Positions 7,180 through 16,068 of a stretch of DNA of 64,000 bases are shown piece after piece. Source of the DNA: Pseudomonadota bacterium (GTDB lineage Bacteria; Desulfobacterota; Desulfovibrionia; Desulfovibrionales; Desulfovibrionaceae); contig JAEZYD010000051.1 of the NCBI GenBank assembly GCA_023419375.1, positions 1-64,000 on the forward strand, in the 5' to 3' direction. Each line of letters opens with the position of its first letter. The first letter of the stretch is position 1. The notes below the pieces were generated by a model. It ran no database searches. It was not told where the DNA came from and saw only the letters and a program-made list of their open reading frames with translations. The translations under genes and the position numbers were made by a program.

Positions 7180-8970
7180 TTATGGTCGCCGGTAAATAAC
7201 ATACGGCGCGTCAACCTCTTGATAGTCTGTGGCTGCGTATATGCTGTTTTGTCTAAAGTCTGATATCCATCGTTTTCCATCAAACATGGCAGCATGGCCA
7301 TAGGGGTGTCCTTTAATAGCCTGAAAAATTACGACATCACCTTTTTGTGGCTTTTCACCCAGAGCCACTGTTCTAAAGCCTACGTCGCGCAAAATGGGTC
7401 CAAACCCACAAGCACCGTACTTCGGAGAAGAATTTAATGAGGTGTTCATTCTTAGCCCACCCGCCTCAATGGCCTGACGGACATACGTTCCACAATCACC
7501 AGTGGAATCTTTATGTGATTGTGTTTGCAGATGCGCTATGGCCGCATCGAGATCCCACTTTGGCAATGGCTTGTCATTCGGCAAAATTTCCTCCCTTCGC
7601 ATCATGCCGTTGCGCGATATGGCAGACCGTTTAAGCTCTTCCCTCTCGAGCATGGCATTACGGCCAGCATCAGCCCGGTACATAGTCCATCCCGATACTG
7701 GCGCCCGCAGTTCCGGCCCAGTAGTTGATAAGCCCGCTGCGCCGCCCCCCGCGTTGGTAAACTGACCACCGGCATCGCGTGGATGCTTGCTCTCATCCCA
7801 GGCCAGCCCGCTGGCATCGTGCCTGTTGACCGGGTCATCCACACAATTGTCGTAGAGGTCGCCATCGCCGCGCGTGTCGTTTGCAGGGTCAAGCGACATA
7901 AATCTGCCAATGCGCGGATCATAGTCGCGCCAGTTAAACCGTATGAGGTGGGTGTCCCTGTCTTCCAGCCCGGCGCAAAACCCTATGGGCACATAGAGGC
8001 AAGGTAAGGAATCATAAACAATTTTGCCAAAACTGCTGCGCACCACCTCCTTGACCACCTTGCCGTCTGGCCCCACAAACAGGCGTGGCGTACCCAGATG
8101 ATCGCAGCAGCACGCCAGCACGAGTGACGACAGCGCCGATGCCGCCCCGGCAGGCGCGCTCCCGGTCATTGTCCCTCCCAGAGCGGGCTTCTCTGGCTTG
8201 CCAGCATCAGAAGGTTTGCGGAGCTGTTGGTATGCAGAGAGACACTGACACACTCTTTCCTTACGATTTGCTGCGCCAAACCAGTGCAACCAACCGTCCG
8301 AGCCGTTGCGTTCATTTTCCGGAGCGGCATCAGCAGCCAGAACCGTTTTCAAGGGGCGAATGACTACCCTGGTCAGGGTGCCGTCCGCATCGTAGGCATA
8401 GTCATACTCCAGCCGCAGTTCATGGTCGCGGAAGCCTGCGAGCTGTGCCTGATCGTTCCAGCGGTATTCGCCCGTAATGTCGTTGTGGCGGTACCGCCTG
8501 TAAAGCCTTGTGCCCTTGTAGGCGTAGCGCAGCTCGCAACCATCATTGAGCTCGGCCTTGCCCAGCATGGTACTGCTGCCGTAGGCAAGCCGAAGGCCGC
8601 GCCTGCCCGTGATGCTGCTTACCGAACCGTATTTGTCATAGGCATAGCGGTTTTGCCCGTCGCTTTCCAACTGGCCTTTGTCATTATAGCTGTAGCGCGA
8701 TTTTTCCATTGCGTTTGTGGATGCGGAAGGGCAGCCCTCATACCAGACCTTGCTGCGCACGCGTTGGCCAGAAGCGCTGTATTTATATGTTTCCGCAATG
8801 GCAGCGTTGTTTTTTACCTCGGTCAGCCTGCCCTCGGCATCGTAGGCATACTCCAGCACATTTGAGGCCCCGTTAAAGTGCTCTGTTTTGCGGGCAATGC
8901 GTCCATCCACATCATACTGATACTGGATTGCCAGGCCATTTTGTCTTCTCACCACTTGCGCGTCACGCAT
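7180..8970 (-). CDS. Short RHS-repeat protein with C-terminal cysteine-amidase-like toxin domain
   Basis: A 596-residue protein. Residues about 15-270 hold YD/RHS repeats (YQYDVDGRIARKTEHF, YAYDAEGRLTEV and others). The RHS core-associated domain follows, with DHLGTPRLF near residue 290 and GRFMSLDP near 355. A linker WDESKHPRDAGG near 390 leads to a variable C-terminal domain. That domain has Cys493 (DCGTYV), His559 (GHAAMF) and Asp571 (WISDF), the spacing of NlpC/P60- or CHAP-like peptidoglycan amidases. The start has AGAGG 7 bases upstream. The protein lacks the long N-terminal part, PAAR domain or signal peptide of full RHS effectors, so the delivery route is unclear. Confidence 0.85.
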   Translation of the reverse strand: MRDAQVVRRQNGLAIQYQYDVDGRIARKTEHFNGASNVLEYAYDAEGRLTEVKNNAAIAETYKYSASGQRVRSKVWYEGCPSASTNAMEKSRYSYNDKGQLESDGQNRYAYDKYGSVSSITGRRGLRLAYGSSTMLGKAELNDGCELRYAYKGTRLYRRYRHNDITGEYRWNDQAQLAGFRDHELRLEYDYAYDADGTLTRVVIRPLKTVLAADAAPENERNGSDGWLHWFGAANRKERVCQCLSAYQQLRKPSDAGKPEKPALGGTMTGSAPAGAASALSSLVLACCCDHLGTPRLFVGPDGKVVKEVVRSSFGKIVYDSLPCLYVPIGFCAGLEDRDTHLIRFNWRDYDPRIGRFMSLDPANDTRGDGDLYDNCVDDPVNRHDASGLAWDESKHPRDAGGQFTNAGGGAAGLSTTGPELRAPVSGWTMYRADAGRNAMLEREELKRSAISRNGMMRREEILPNDKPLPKWDLDAAIAHLQTQSHKDSTGDCGTYVRQAIEAGGLRMNTSLNSSPKYGACGFGPILRDVGFRTVALGEKPQKGDVVIFQAIKGHPYGHAAMFDGKRWISDFRQNSIYAATDYQEVDAPYVIYRRP

Positions 8971-9505
8971 AAGAACCTCTTTGTTTTTTGTTCATCCCAA
9001 GAATTTCACGCATGGATTTCCAAATCTGCGGGCTGCTAGAATGGTCACCACACTTCAAGTCGGGGTCCGAACAAAATAAATGCCACAAAAATTTTATTCT
9101 GTAAGACTGAAACATTTCAGTAAACTGGAGGTAAATTGGGGCCGCATGCAACACCAATAACATGTGATATTTCAGCTTGTTAAAGAGCGCCACATGAGGG
9201 CAAAGAAAGTTGCAAATTTTCACTACTTTTATAACTATATGATTTTATTTAATAAAAAAATGATTAAATTTTGCATTTTTTTACTTCATAAAACTCACAA
9301 CACTCTAATATAATACATTTTTTGTAAAATAAAAAGTGATGCCTTTTTTAAGACATCACTTTTTGCCGCGCATGAATCGCTCGTGAATCTGCGCAATTTA
9401 CAAACAGAAGCTTTATCCGCGTGGGTAAGCAATAAGGCCCGGTATGAAGCATCCGGTAAAGATGGGCCTTGCCCTCCGTCATAGGCGATGCACTCAGGGC
9501 AGTTG
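8971..9505. other. AT-rich intergenic region upstream of the RHS gene
   Basis: No convincing gene is seen in these 535 bases. The part 9230-9330 is very AT-rich and probably includes the promoter of the RHS unit, though no clear -35/-10 pair stands out. It also holds the terminator at 9331-9364 and a looser inverted repeat AAGGCCC/GGGCCTT at about 9434-9470. Confidence 0.5.
9331..9364 (-). terminator. Terminator downstream of the chemoreceptor gene
   Basis: AAAAAGTGATG (9331-9341) pairs with CATCACTTTTT (from 9354). The stem extends inward with CTT/AAG after one mismatch. On either strand the stem ends in a T run, so it can work in both directions and insulates the chemoreceptor gene from the RHS unit. 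Confidence 0.7.
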
Positions 9506-11284
9506 CTACGCGCCAGACTTCATCTTTTGCACCAGGCCCTGCAAATCGCGCGTCTGCCCCGCCAACTGCTCCACAGCCTGTGCGGACTTGCTCATAATCG
9601 AGGCCGTATCGCGCGAAATACCATTGATTTCATCAATACTGCGGGTGATTTCTTCTGATGTGGCAGACTGTTCTTCGCTGGCGGTGGCAATGGCGCGCAC
9701 CTGATCGCTTGCGCCGTCAACCATGGTCACAATCTCCCGCAGCACTTCGCCGCAACGCCCGGCCAGTTCCGTTGTGCGCTCCACAGCGGCAAGGGCGCGC
9801 TCCATATTTTCTATATTGGCGCTGGTGCCGCTCTGGATGCCGCTGACAGCCTCGCCCACCTCGCGGGTGGCTCCCATGGTTTTTTCCGCCAGTTTGCGCA
9901 CCTCGTCCGCCACCACGGCAAAGCCGCGCCCGGCGTCCCCGGCCCGCGCCGCCTCAATGGCCGCATTGAGAGCCAGCAGGTTGGTCTGATCCGCAATATC
10001 CGAAATGACAGACATGATCTGCCCGATGTTGCCCACCATGCCGCCCAGCGTATCCATGGAATTTTTCAGCTCGGCGGAGACGCGCCGCACCTCGCCCATG
10101 CCGTCCACCACCTGATGCATGACGCCGGAACCTTCATTGGCCCTGCTGTGCGCGGCATCCGTGCTTTGCGCGGTATTGGCGGCATTTTGGGCAACCTCAA
10201 GCACGGTGGCGTTCATCTGCTCAATGGCTGTGGCGGCCTCGCCCACGCGGGCAGACTGGCGCTCCGCACCAAGGCTGGCCTGACGCACCTGCGCGGATAT
10301 GTCCCCGGAAACGGACGAAATTCCCTCCACCGCGCGTTCAAGCTGCGCGGCGGCTTCCATCATGCCCTCCGCCCTGGCGCGTTCTGCCGCGGCCTTGGCG
10401 GCCTGAGCTTCATCCGCTGCCTGCCGGGCGCGGCGGCCTTCTTCCGCAGCCTCGGCGCTCTTGCGCTCGGTTTCGGCTATCTTGCCCTTGAGCGTGCCCA
10501 CCATGCCCTCAATGCTCTCGCGCAGAACGGCCATTTCCGCACTGTAACTGCCGCTGGCCCGGGCATTGAGGTCTCCGCCGGCCACAGCGCGCGCAAAGCT
10601 GATCACCCGCCCCAGAGGCCGGGTTACAGACAGCAACACCAGCAGGGCAATACCCGCGCCGCACACAACGCTGCCGCAAATGGAAATCAGCAGCAGGCGC
10701 TCTGTGCCGCGCGTTTGCTCGGCCAGTTCACGCTGACTGGATACCACGCGTTCCATGAACTCGGTTTCCAGCGCTTGCAGATTTTTTTCGGTAGTATGAA
10801 CGTGATTCTTGTAGGTTGTGTAGTAGGCATTGGCCTGCGCGGCGCTCATGCCGCCAGAGCCGGAGACTATGTCTGATGAAGTGCGGCGCACCACGGCATC
10901 GTAAGCCGCAAATGCCTGTGCCGCCTCCTGCGCCTGGGCCTCGGCCTTGGCTCCGGCCTGGGGATTGCCCCGCAGGGCGGCCTCCAGCTTTCGCAGGGTC
11001 TCGCCCAGTTCAGACGCAATTTCATCCAGCTTGCCCAGATATCCTTTGAGCGCCTTGCTGTCGCCCATGTTCAGCAGGATGTCTTTTTCAGCCTTGCGGT
11101 AAAGCTGCATATCCAGGGATGCTTCTTGCAGCAGATTGATAGTGGGCAGTTCATGCCTGCCCAGCATGCCCAATGTCTCGCGCTGTGCGCGCAAGGCCAG
11201 CATGGCCAGGCTGCCGGATATGGCAAAAATCAGCAGGATCACGCCAAAACCGCTTGCCAGTTTAACCCGAAGCGACATGCCCAT
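9506..11284 (-). CDS. Methyl-accepting chemotaxis protein
   Basis: A 592-residue transmembrane chemoreceptor. The first membrane helix is at about residues 7-30 ([18 protein letters not shown]). A periplasmic four-helix-type sensor domain is followed by a second helix ([19 protein letters not shown]) and a HAMP domain. A long cytoplasmic coiled coil contains the hairpin tip [20 protein letters not shown] that contacts CheA and CheW. No C-terminal CheR-docking pentapeptide is seen. The start at 11284 has GGAGG 6 bases upstream; the longer frame to 11353 has no such site. The ligand is unknown. A small palindrome lies upstream at 11319-11337. Confidence 0.92.
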   Translation of the reverse strand: MGMSLRVKLASGFGVILLIFAISGSLAMLALRAQRETLGMLGRHELPTINLLQEASLDMQLYRKAEKDILLNMGDSKALKGYLGKLDEIASELGETLRKLEAALRGNPQAGAKAEAQAQEAAQAFAAYDAVVRRTSSDIVSGSGGMSAAQANAYYTTYKNHVHTTEKNLQALETEFMERVVSSQRELAEQTRGTERLLLISICGSVVCGAGIALLVLLSVTRPLGRVISFARAVAGGDLNARASGSYSAEMAVLRESIEGMVGTLKGKIAETERKSAEAAEEGRRARQAADEAQAAKAAAERARAEGMMEAAAQLERAVEGISSVSGDISAQVRQASLGAERQSARVGEAATAIEQMNATVLEVAQNAANTAQSTDAAHSRANEGSGVMHQVVDGMGEVRRVSAELKNSMDTLGGMVGNIGQIMSVISDIADQTNLLALNAAIEAARAGDAGRGFAVVADEVRKLAEKTMGATREVGEAVSGIQSGTSANIENMERALAAVERTTELAGRCGEVLREIVTMVDGASDQVRAIATASEEQSATSEEITRSIDEINGISRDTASIMSKSAQAVEQLAGQTRDLQGLVQKMKSGA

Positions 11285-11484
11285 AGTGTCCTCCACTACG
11301 CGGATAAATCGTGAAGGGGGAACTATTTTGATAGTCCTACCTACGCACCGCACCTGTCAATGGGCGAAGCGGCCCGCGCCGCAAAATATATGCCCGGCGT
11401 TGCCTTCTTGCCTGAACTGTATCATTTTAACAATCATGCACGGCTGCGCAACAGGCCGCGCCGAACCCCAGCAAGGAGAATCCC

Positions 11485-11886
11485 GTGAGCGCCAACACCA
11501 GCGAACAGGCCCTGACAAGCCTTATCAAATGGCTGCGCAACCGCCATGCAGAAGTTATGGCGGCAGGGGCGCAGGCCCTTGCCCGCCTTGACGCCGGGGA
11601 TACCCCCGGCCATAATGAACACATGCGCCTCAAAGCCGAGCTGCTGGCCGCCATGGCCGAAGACGCCAAGCCCCTGCTTGAGCCGCTGCCGGGCGAAACG
11701 CGCTTCAATTACGCACTCGCTCTAGAAGGCTTTTCGGCAAATGCCAGAATGTCTTTGCGTCTGAACTCAATTTTTTATATGTCAGCCCTGCTCTACCCCG
11801 ATGATCACAAGCCGGGACAGCCCGACAACCTCACTCTGTGCATTGACCGCATGGAAAAAATGGGCCTTGATTTCAGAACAGAATAA
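11485..11886 (+). CDS. Hypothetical protein, helical
   Basis: A 133-residue protein starting at a GTG with AAGGAG 7 bases upstream. It is predicted by eye to be mostly helical and soluble: LTSLIKWLRNRHAEVMAAG, then several amphipathic stretches and a C-terminal LCIDRMEKMGLDF. There is no signal peptide, cysteine cluster or known catalytic motif. It is divergent from the chemoreceptor gene and shares its upstream region. I do not recognise the family. Confidence 0.7.
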   Translation: MSANTSEQALTSLIKWLRNRHAEVMAAGAQALARLDAGDTPGHNEHMRLKAELLAAMAEDAKPLLEPLPGETRFNYALALEGFSANARMSLRLNSIFYMSALLYPDDHKPGQPDNLTLCIDRMEKMGLDFRTE

Positions 11887-11999
11887 TCCGGGCTTGAAAT
11901 TTTGGCCTTGCCTATAGCTGGCATGGCTTTATCTTGAAAACAGCAAGGCCGCAGGCTACACCCAAACGCTGACGGCTCAACACCACAAGGAGATCCCCC

Positions 12000-12383
12000 A
12001 TGAAGCTTCTGCACATAGCCCTCGCTGCCGTGCTCTGCCTTTGGGCCGCCTCTGCGCAGGCCAACCCCGCCGCAACCGATGCGCCCAAGGTTGATAAATT
12101 CGAACTTATGGATACCAACAAGGACGGCAAGGTGTCTTACGAGGAATTCAAGGCGTACTTCCCCAACATGCGCGAAGAAGCCTTTGCCGTTATTGACAAA
12201 AATGGCGACAAAGTCATTGACCGCGCAGAATGGGATGAATTTGTGTCCAACCATTCCTCCGGCCACATGGGCGGCAGCATGGGCAACATGATGGGCGGCC
12301 AGAGCGGCATGCCCGGCAATGGCATGATGCCCACTCCCGGCAGCGCAGACATGCCCCTGGTGACGCCCCCCAATGGCAAATAA
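12000..12383 (+). CDS. Exported EF-hand calcium-binding protein
   Basis: A 127-residue protein with a signal peptide (MKLLHIALAAVLCLWAASAQA) and two EF-hand loops. DTNKDGKVSYEEF near residue 38 has all ligand positions. DKNGDKVIDRAEW near residue 66 is slightly degenerate at its fourth position. The C-terminal third is rich in Gly, Met and Ser with repeated MGG/MPG and looks disordered. It probably binds Ca2+ in the periplasm; its partner is unknown. The upstream sequence ACAAGGAGATCCCCC supplies the ribosome site. Its end overlaps the start of the YgiQ gene by 11 bases. Confidence 0.85.
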   Translation: MKLLHIALAAVLCLWAASAQANPAATDAPKVDKFELMDTNKDGKVSYEEFKAYFPNMREEAFAVIDKNGDKVIDRAEWDEFVSNHSSGHMGGSMGNMMGGQSGMPGNGMMPTPGSADMPLVTPPNGK

Positions 12384-14781
12384 ACGCCCCGCGCCATTTC
12401 CGCAGCCCTGGCGTCAGCACGGCGACCAGGGCTGTGCTGCTCCTGAGCGGCAGCCCGAAAGATCAAAAACGGCTGCCGTTCCGCTTTCTGCTGACGCGCC
12501 CAAGGGTGCGCCGCGCCGACAGGGTTCCAAAAGCACCGCGCATGCAGATAACAAGCCCGCGCCCACGCGCAAGCCGCCCTTTCCCGATCTGCTGCGCGAG
12601 AACGCGCAGCAACGCAAGGCTGCTGCTCCGGAATCTCTGTGGGCGGACGCGCCGCAGGCAGGCGCTGGCGGCGCACAGCCGCAAGGCCGCTTGCGTCAGC
12701 CTCGTTTTGTGCCCATGAGCGCGGAAGAAATGCGCGCCCTTAGCTGGGATCAGCTCGATGTGCTGCTGATCAACGGCGACGCCTACGTTGACCACCCTTC
12801 GTTCGGCAACGTGCTGCTGGCCCGCTGGCTGATCCACCACGGTTTCCGCACAGGCATTGTTGCCCAGCCTGGCTGGGAAAATACTGACGATCTGCTCGTC
12901 ATGGGCCGCCCGCGCCTGTTTGCCGGGGTGAGCGCCGGAGCGCTTGATTCCCTGCTGGCGCACTACACGGCCTTTCGCAAAAAACGGCACGACGATGCCT
13001 ACACGCCCGGCGGCAAAGCAGGTGCGCGCCCCAACCGCGCGTGTCTGGTCTATGCCAACCTTGCCCGGCGGGCCTTTCCCGGCCTGCCCATCATTCTTGG
13101 CGGCATTGAGGCCAGCCTGCGCCGTGTTTCCCACTATGATTTCTGGACAGACTCCCTGCGCAAACCCATTCTTATGGATGCCAAGGCTGATCTGCTTATC
13201 TGGGGCATGGGCGAAAAGGCCATTATCGAATGCGCCCAACGCCTGGACAGGGGCGAAGATATTCGCGGCATCCCCGGCACGGCCTGGATGAACAAGCTGG
13301 ACGCTTCCGGGCATCCGGCCAATCTGCCGCCCGCCCTTGAAGGCGAACCGTGGGTTGCCCTGCCCTCGCACGATGAAATTTTGGCCGACTCTTTCCAGTT
13401 GCTCAAATTGACGCAGGAACTGGAACGGCAGGTGCACCGCCTTGACGCCTGGGCCTTTGAGCCTGTGGGCGACCGCGCCGTGGTGCTGGCCCGCCCGGCC
13501 CAGCCTCTCACCACCGAAGAAATGGACGACCTCTACACTCTGCCTTTCACCCGGCTGGCGCACCCGCGCTACAGGGAGGCCATCCCCGCGGTGGAGATGA
13601 TGCGTACCAGCATCACAAGCCACAGGGGTTGCGGCGGGGGTTGCTCGTTCTGTTCGCTGGCCCTGCATCAGGGCAGGCGCATCAGTTCGCGCTCCGAACA
13701 GTCGATTCTTGCCGAGGCACGCCTGCTGGGACAGCAGAACGTGGCCCGGGGCAAGGGCCCGGTGGCGATCTCCGACGTGGGCGGCCCCACCGCCAATATG
13801 TGGCAGGGGCACTGCGCGCTGGACAGCCACACGGCGCAGGATGACGACACGTCCAAACCACGAGTCAAAAGCGCCTGCCGCCGCACCAGTTGCTGTTTCC
13901 CGAGCGTGTGCAAGTCCTTCATCACGCCGCAGCGCAAACATGTGGAGCTGCTGCGCAAGGTTGCCGCCCTGCCGGAAGTCAAACAGGCCCGCGTGGCGAG
14001 CGGCGTTCGCGCCGACCTTGCCCTGCGTGACGCCGAGGCCCTCGCCGCTTACACTGGCGAATTTACGGGCGGCCAGCTCAAGGTTGCGCCGGAGCATTGC
14101 GCGCCCTCAGTGCTTGAGCTCATGCGCAAGCCCTCGCTGGACGTATTTGAGGCCTTTCTGGAGAGCTTTGTGCGCCAAAGCCGCGCCGCAGGACGGGAAC
14201 AGTACGTGGTGCCGTATCTTATGAGCGGTTTTCCCGGCTGCACAGATGAGGACATGCGCACCCTGTCGCACTGGTTGCGGCAACGGCACTGGAATCCGCA
14301 GCAGACTCAGTGCTTTATTCCCACCCCCGGCACCATTGCCACGGCCATGTTTTATTGCGGGCGCGATGAACTTGGCGAGCAGATCTATGTTGCCCGCACG
14401 GATGCCCAGCGCATGCGCCAGCACTACATTCTGATGCCCGCCACCGAGGATGGGGACGCACCCCGGCGATCTGGCTCGCGGCCCGGTGCCAGGCCCAGCA
14501 CCCGGCCAAACGCTCGGGGTGACGCTCGCAATCCTGACAGCACCCGGCCCGACAGAACTGGCAAGCCAGAGGACAGGGCAAGACCTTCCCGTGTCCCGCA
14601 AGGGCAGAGGGACGAACGGCCTGCACGGCGGGAAGACAATGACCGAGGATCAGCGCAAGGCAGATCCGGCAGGGGTGAAAACCCGCAGAAGGGCAAGGAC
14701 TCACGCTTCGGTTCTGACGATCGAGGCTCTGACCGCAATAGCAAACGAGGCGACGGACGGCGCGGCGGAAGGCGCGCGTAA
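12373..14781 (+). CDS. YgiQ-family radical SAM protein
   Basis: An 802-residue radical SAM protein. The conserved YgiQ start FVPMSAEEMRALSWDQLDVL appears only at about residue 113. The radical SAM cluster motif is HRGCGGGCSFCS near residue 418. Further cysteines in CRRTSCCFPSVCKSF and the ending TPGTIATAMFYCG are family features. The reaction is unknown for the family. The first 110 residues and the last 110 are low-complexity basic extensions rich in Arg, Gly, Pro and Asp, as in nucleic-acid-binding tails. The ATG at 12373 lacks a good ribosome site and may be reached by coupling to the overlapping upstream gene; a later start cannot be excluded. Confidence 0.85.
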   Translation: MANKRPAPFPQPWRQHGDQGCAAPERQPERSKTAAVPLSADAPKGAPRRQGSKSTAHADNKPAPTRKPPFPDLLRENAQQRKAAAPESLWADAPQAGAGGAQPQGRLRQPRFVPMSAEEMRALSWDQLDVLLINGDAYVDHPSFGNVLLARWLIHHGFRTGIVAQPGWENTDDLLVMGRPRLFAGVSAGALDSLLAHYTAFRKKRHDDAYTPGGKAGARPNRACLVYANLARRAFPGLPIILGGIEASLRRVSHYDFWTDSLRKPILMDAKADLLIWGMGEKAIIECAQRLDRGEDIRGIPGTAWMNKLDASGHPANLPPALEGEPWVALPSHDEILADSFQLLKLTQELERQVHRLDAWAFEPVGDRAVVLARPAQPLTTEEMDDLYTLPFTRLAHPRYREAIPAVEMMRTSITSHRGCGGGCSFCSLALHQGRRISSRSEQSILAEARLLGQQNVARGKGPVAISDVGGPTANMWQGHCALDSHTAQDDDTSKPRVKSACRRTSCCFPSVCKSFITPQRKHVELLRKVAALPEVKQARVASGVRADLALRDAEALAAYTGEFTGGQLKVAPEHCAPSVLELMRKPSLDVFEAFLESFVRQSRAAGREQYVVPYLMSGFPGCTDEDMRTLSHWLRQRHWNPQQTQCFIPTPGTIATAMFYCGRDELGEQIYVARTDAQRMRQHYILMPATEDGDAPRRSGSRPGARPSTRPNARGDARNPDSTRPDRTGKPEDRARPSRVPQGQRDERPARREDNDRGSAQGRSGRGENPQKGKDSRFGSDDRGSDRNSKRGDGRRGGRRA

Positions 14782-14814
14782 CTGTGCCAACAGGTGTTTC
14801 ACAAGGAGGCAACC

Positions 14815-15051
14815 ATGTCCCGCCCACTGACTTCAGAAGATGATCGGCTGACCCGCCTGGAAGAACTGACCTTTTTTCAGGAAGAACGCATCAAGGCTCT
14901 TGATGCGGCGCTGACCGCCCAACAGTTGCAACTGGACAAGCTGGAGCAGGATTTTTCCGATGCCACATCCGTGATCCGCCTGTTGCGCGAAAAGCTTGGC
15001 GATCAGCCGGAAAATTCGCTGCCGCCCCACTCCATGCCCGAACGCTGGTAG
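14815..15051 (+). CDS. slyX: SlyX family protein
   Basis: A 78-residue protein that is one long coiled coil (RLTRLEELTFFQEERIKALD, then LDKLEQDF) followed by the short polar tail PPHSMPERW. Such a tail with PPH is typical of SlyX. The role of SlyX is not known. The start is fixed by AAGGAGG 7 bases before the ATG at 14815. It lies 33 bases after the YgiQ gene and probably shares its transcript, which ends at the strong terminator at 15159-15194. Confidence 0.85.
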   Translation: MSRPLTSEDDRLTRLEELTFFQEERIKALDAALTAQQLQLDKLEQDFSDATSVIRLLREKLGDQPENSLPPHSMPERW

Positions 15052-15158
15052 CAGATGCGCCCGACTCGCAGTGTATAACTGTTATAACTACCGAGGGCAG
15101 AGCGGGCGCACATCGCCGCCAGCAAGGCATACAAGCTCAGCGTATTAGGTACTGCCGC

Positions 15159-15194
15159 AAATAAAAAACCCGCCAGATGGCGGGTTTTTTATTT
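15159..15194. terminator. Bidirectional terminator between slyX and qmoD
   Basis: A perfect 16-bp stem with a 4-base loop (AGAT) has six A residues on one side and six T residues on the other. It can end both the slyX transcript (+) and the aprBA-qmoABCD transcript (-). Confidence 0.95.
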
Positions 15195-15242
15195 GTCTGA
15201 GGGATTGGGGCATGACCCCGACCCCTCTCGGCAATCTTTGCT

Positions 15243-15965
15243 TTAGAAGCCGAAGCCGTCGTTGTTGGCACCGGAAGCACCAAAGCCGAAATCGTCCGGC
15301 ACGGCGCTTTCTTCAGCAGCAGGGGCAGCTTCTTCACCGGCAGCGGCGGCTGCACCAGCGGCAACGCCGCCCACAACCATGCCTTTCAGGCCGTCCTTGA
15401 TGGCGTCCTTGATGTTCATCATCAGTTCGTCATGGTTGATGGCGACCTTGCCCTGGAATTCGGCAACCTGCTTGCGCAGCCCGCCCATATCGGTGTTCAT
15501 GGTCTTGATTTTGGCTTCAAGCTCATCAACCTTTTTGGAAAGAGCGGCAGCGCGGGCTTCAGCGGGTTCCAGAGCGCGCACGCGGTCTTCAAGGGCCACG
15601 GCGGCGGCGGTCTGCGCAGCCATGCTGGCGTAGGTTTCGCCAAGGTAGTTCAGCACCTTGTCGCACAGGGCCTTGGTCAGGCCGTCCATGCAGGTGAGGG
15701 AAACATTGTCGCCAAGGGCGCTGCGGCCAGTGTTGACAAAGGCGTCCCAGGACTGGCCTTCAACCCAGTTCAGGTCGGCAAACTTGGGGTACCAGCGGGC
15801 CAGCCATGCGGCGGCAAAGGGGCCAACGGCCTTGGCGCAGGTATCACAGGCAACGGAACGACCGGCAACAAAACCGGCGATTTCCTTGACGTCTACGCCC
15901 TCCTTGCCCACAACCAGGGCAAGCACGGACTCCACGGGAAAAACCTTACGAGATGTATCGGACAT
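15243..15965 (-). CDS. qmoD: QmoD-like protein, last gene of the apr-qmo operon
   Basis: A 240-residue soluble protein at the promoter-distal end of aprBA-qmoABC. In Desulfovibrio vulgaris a gene in this position (called qmoD) has been studied together with qmoABC in sulfate reduction; its biochemical role is not established. Visible features are the pair ACDTCAKA near residue 42, LTCMDGLTKALCDKVLNY, a heptad-rich region (residues about 110-180) and an Ala/Glu-rich C-terminus ending DDFGFGASGANNDGFGF. The start at 15965 has AGGAGG upstream. The assignment rests mainly on synteny. Confidence 0.75.
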   Translation of the reverse strand: MSDTSRKVFPVESVLALVVGKEGVDVKEIAGFVAGRSVACDTCAKAVGPFAAAWLARWYPKFADLNWVEGQSWDAFVNTGRSALGDNVSLTCMDGLTKALCDKVLNYLGETYASMAAQTAAAVALEDRVRALEPAEARAAALSKKVDELEAKIKTMNTDMGGLRKQVAEFQGKVAINHDELMMNIKDAIKDGLKGMVVGGVAAGAAAAAGEEAAPAAEESAVPDDFGFGASGANNDGFGF

Positions 15966-16068
15966 GGCGGCCTCCTCCTCGGAGATCGTATTTTTTTCAG
16001 AAAAGCTCACGGGGAACTGTGCGCATCCTCAAGGGCGGCCCCCGGCGCAAAGCCAGGGGCCAACGCCG

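Noticed and set aside
8963..9223. 86-codon minus-strand frame just upstream of the RHS gene
   Set aside because: Overlaps the RHS start by 8 bases, has no ribosome site, and its composition looks like random AT-rich DNA.
12463..14097. 544-codon frame opposite the YgiQ gene
   Set aside because: Antisense shadow without motifs; the radical SAM cluster on the plus strand is clear.
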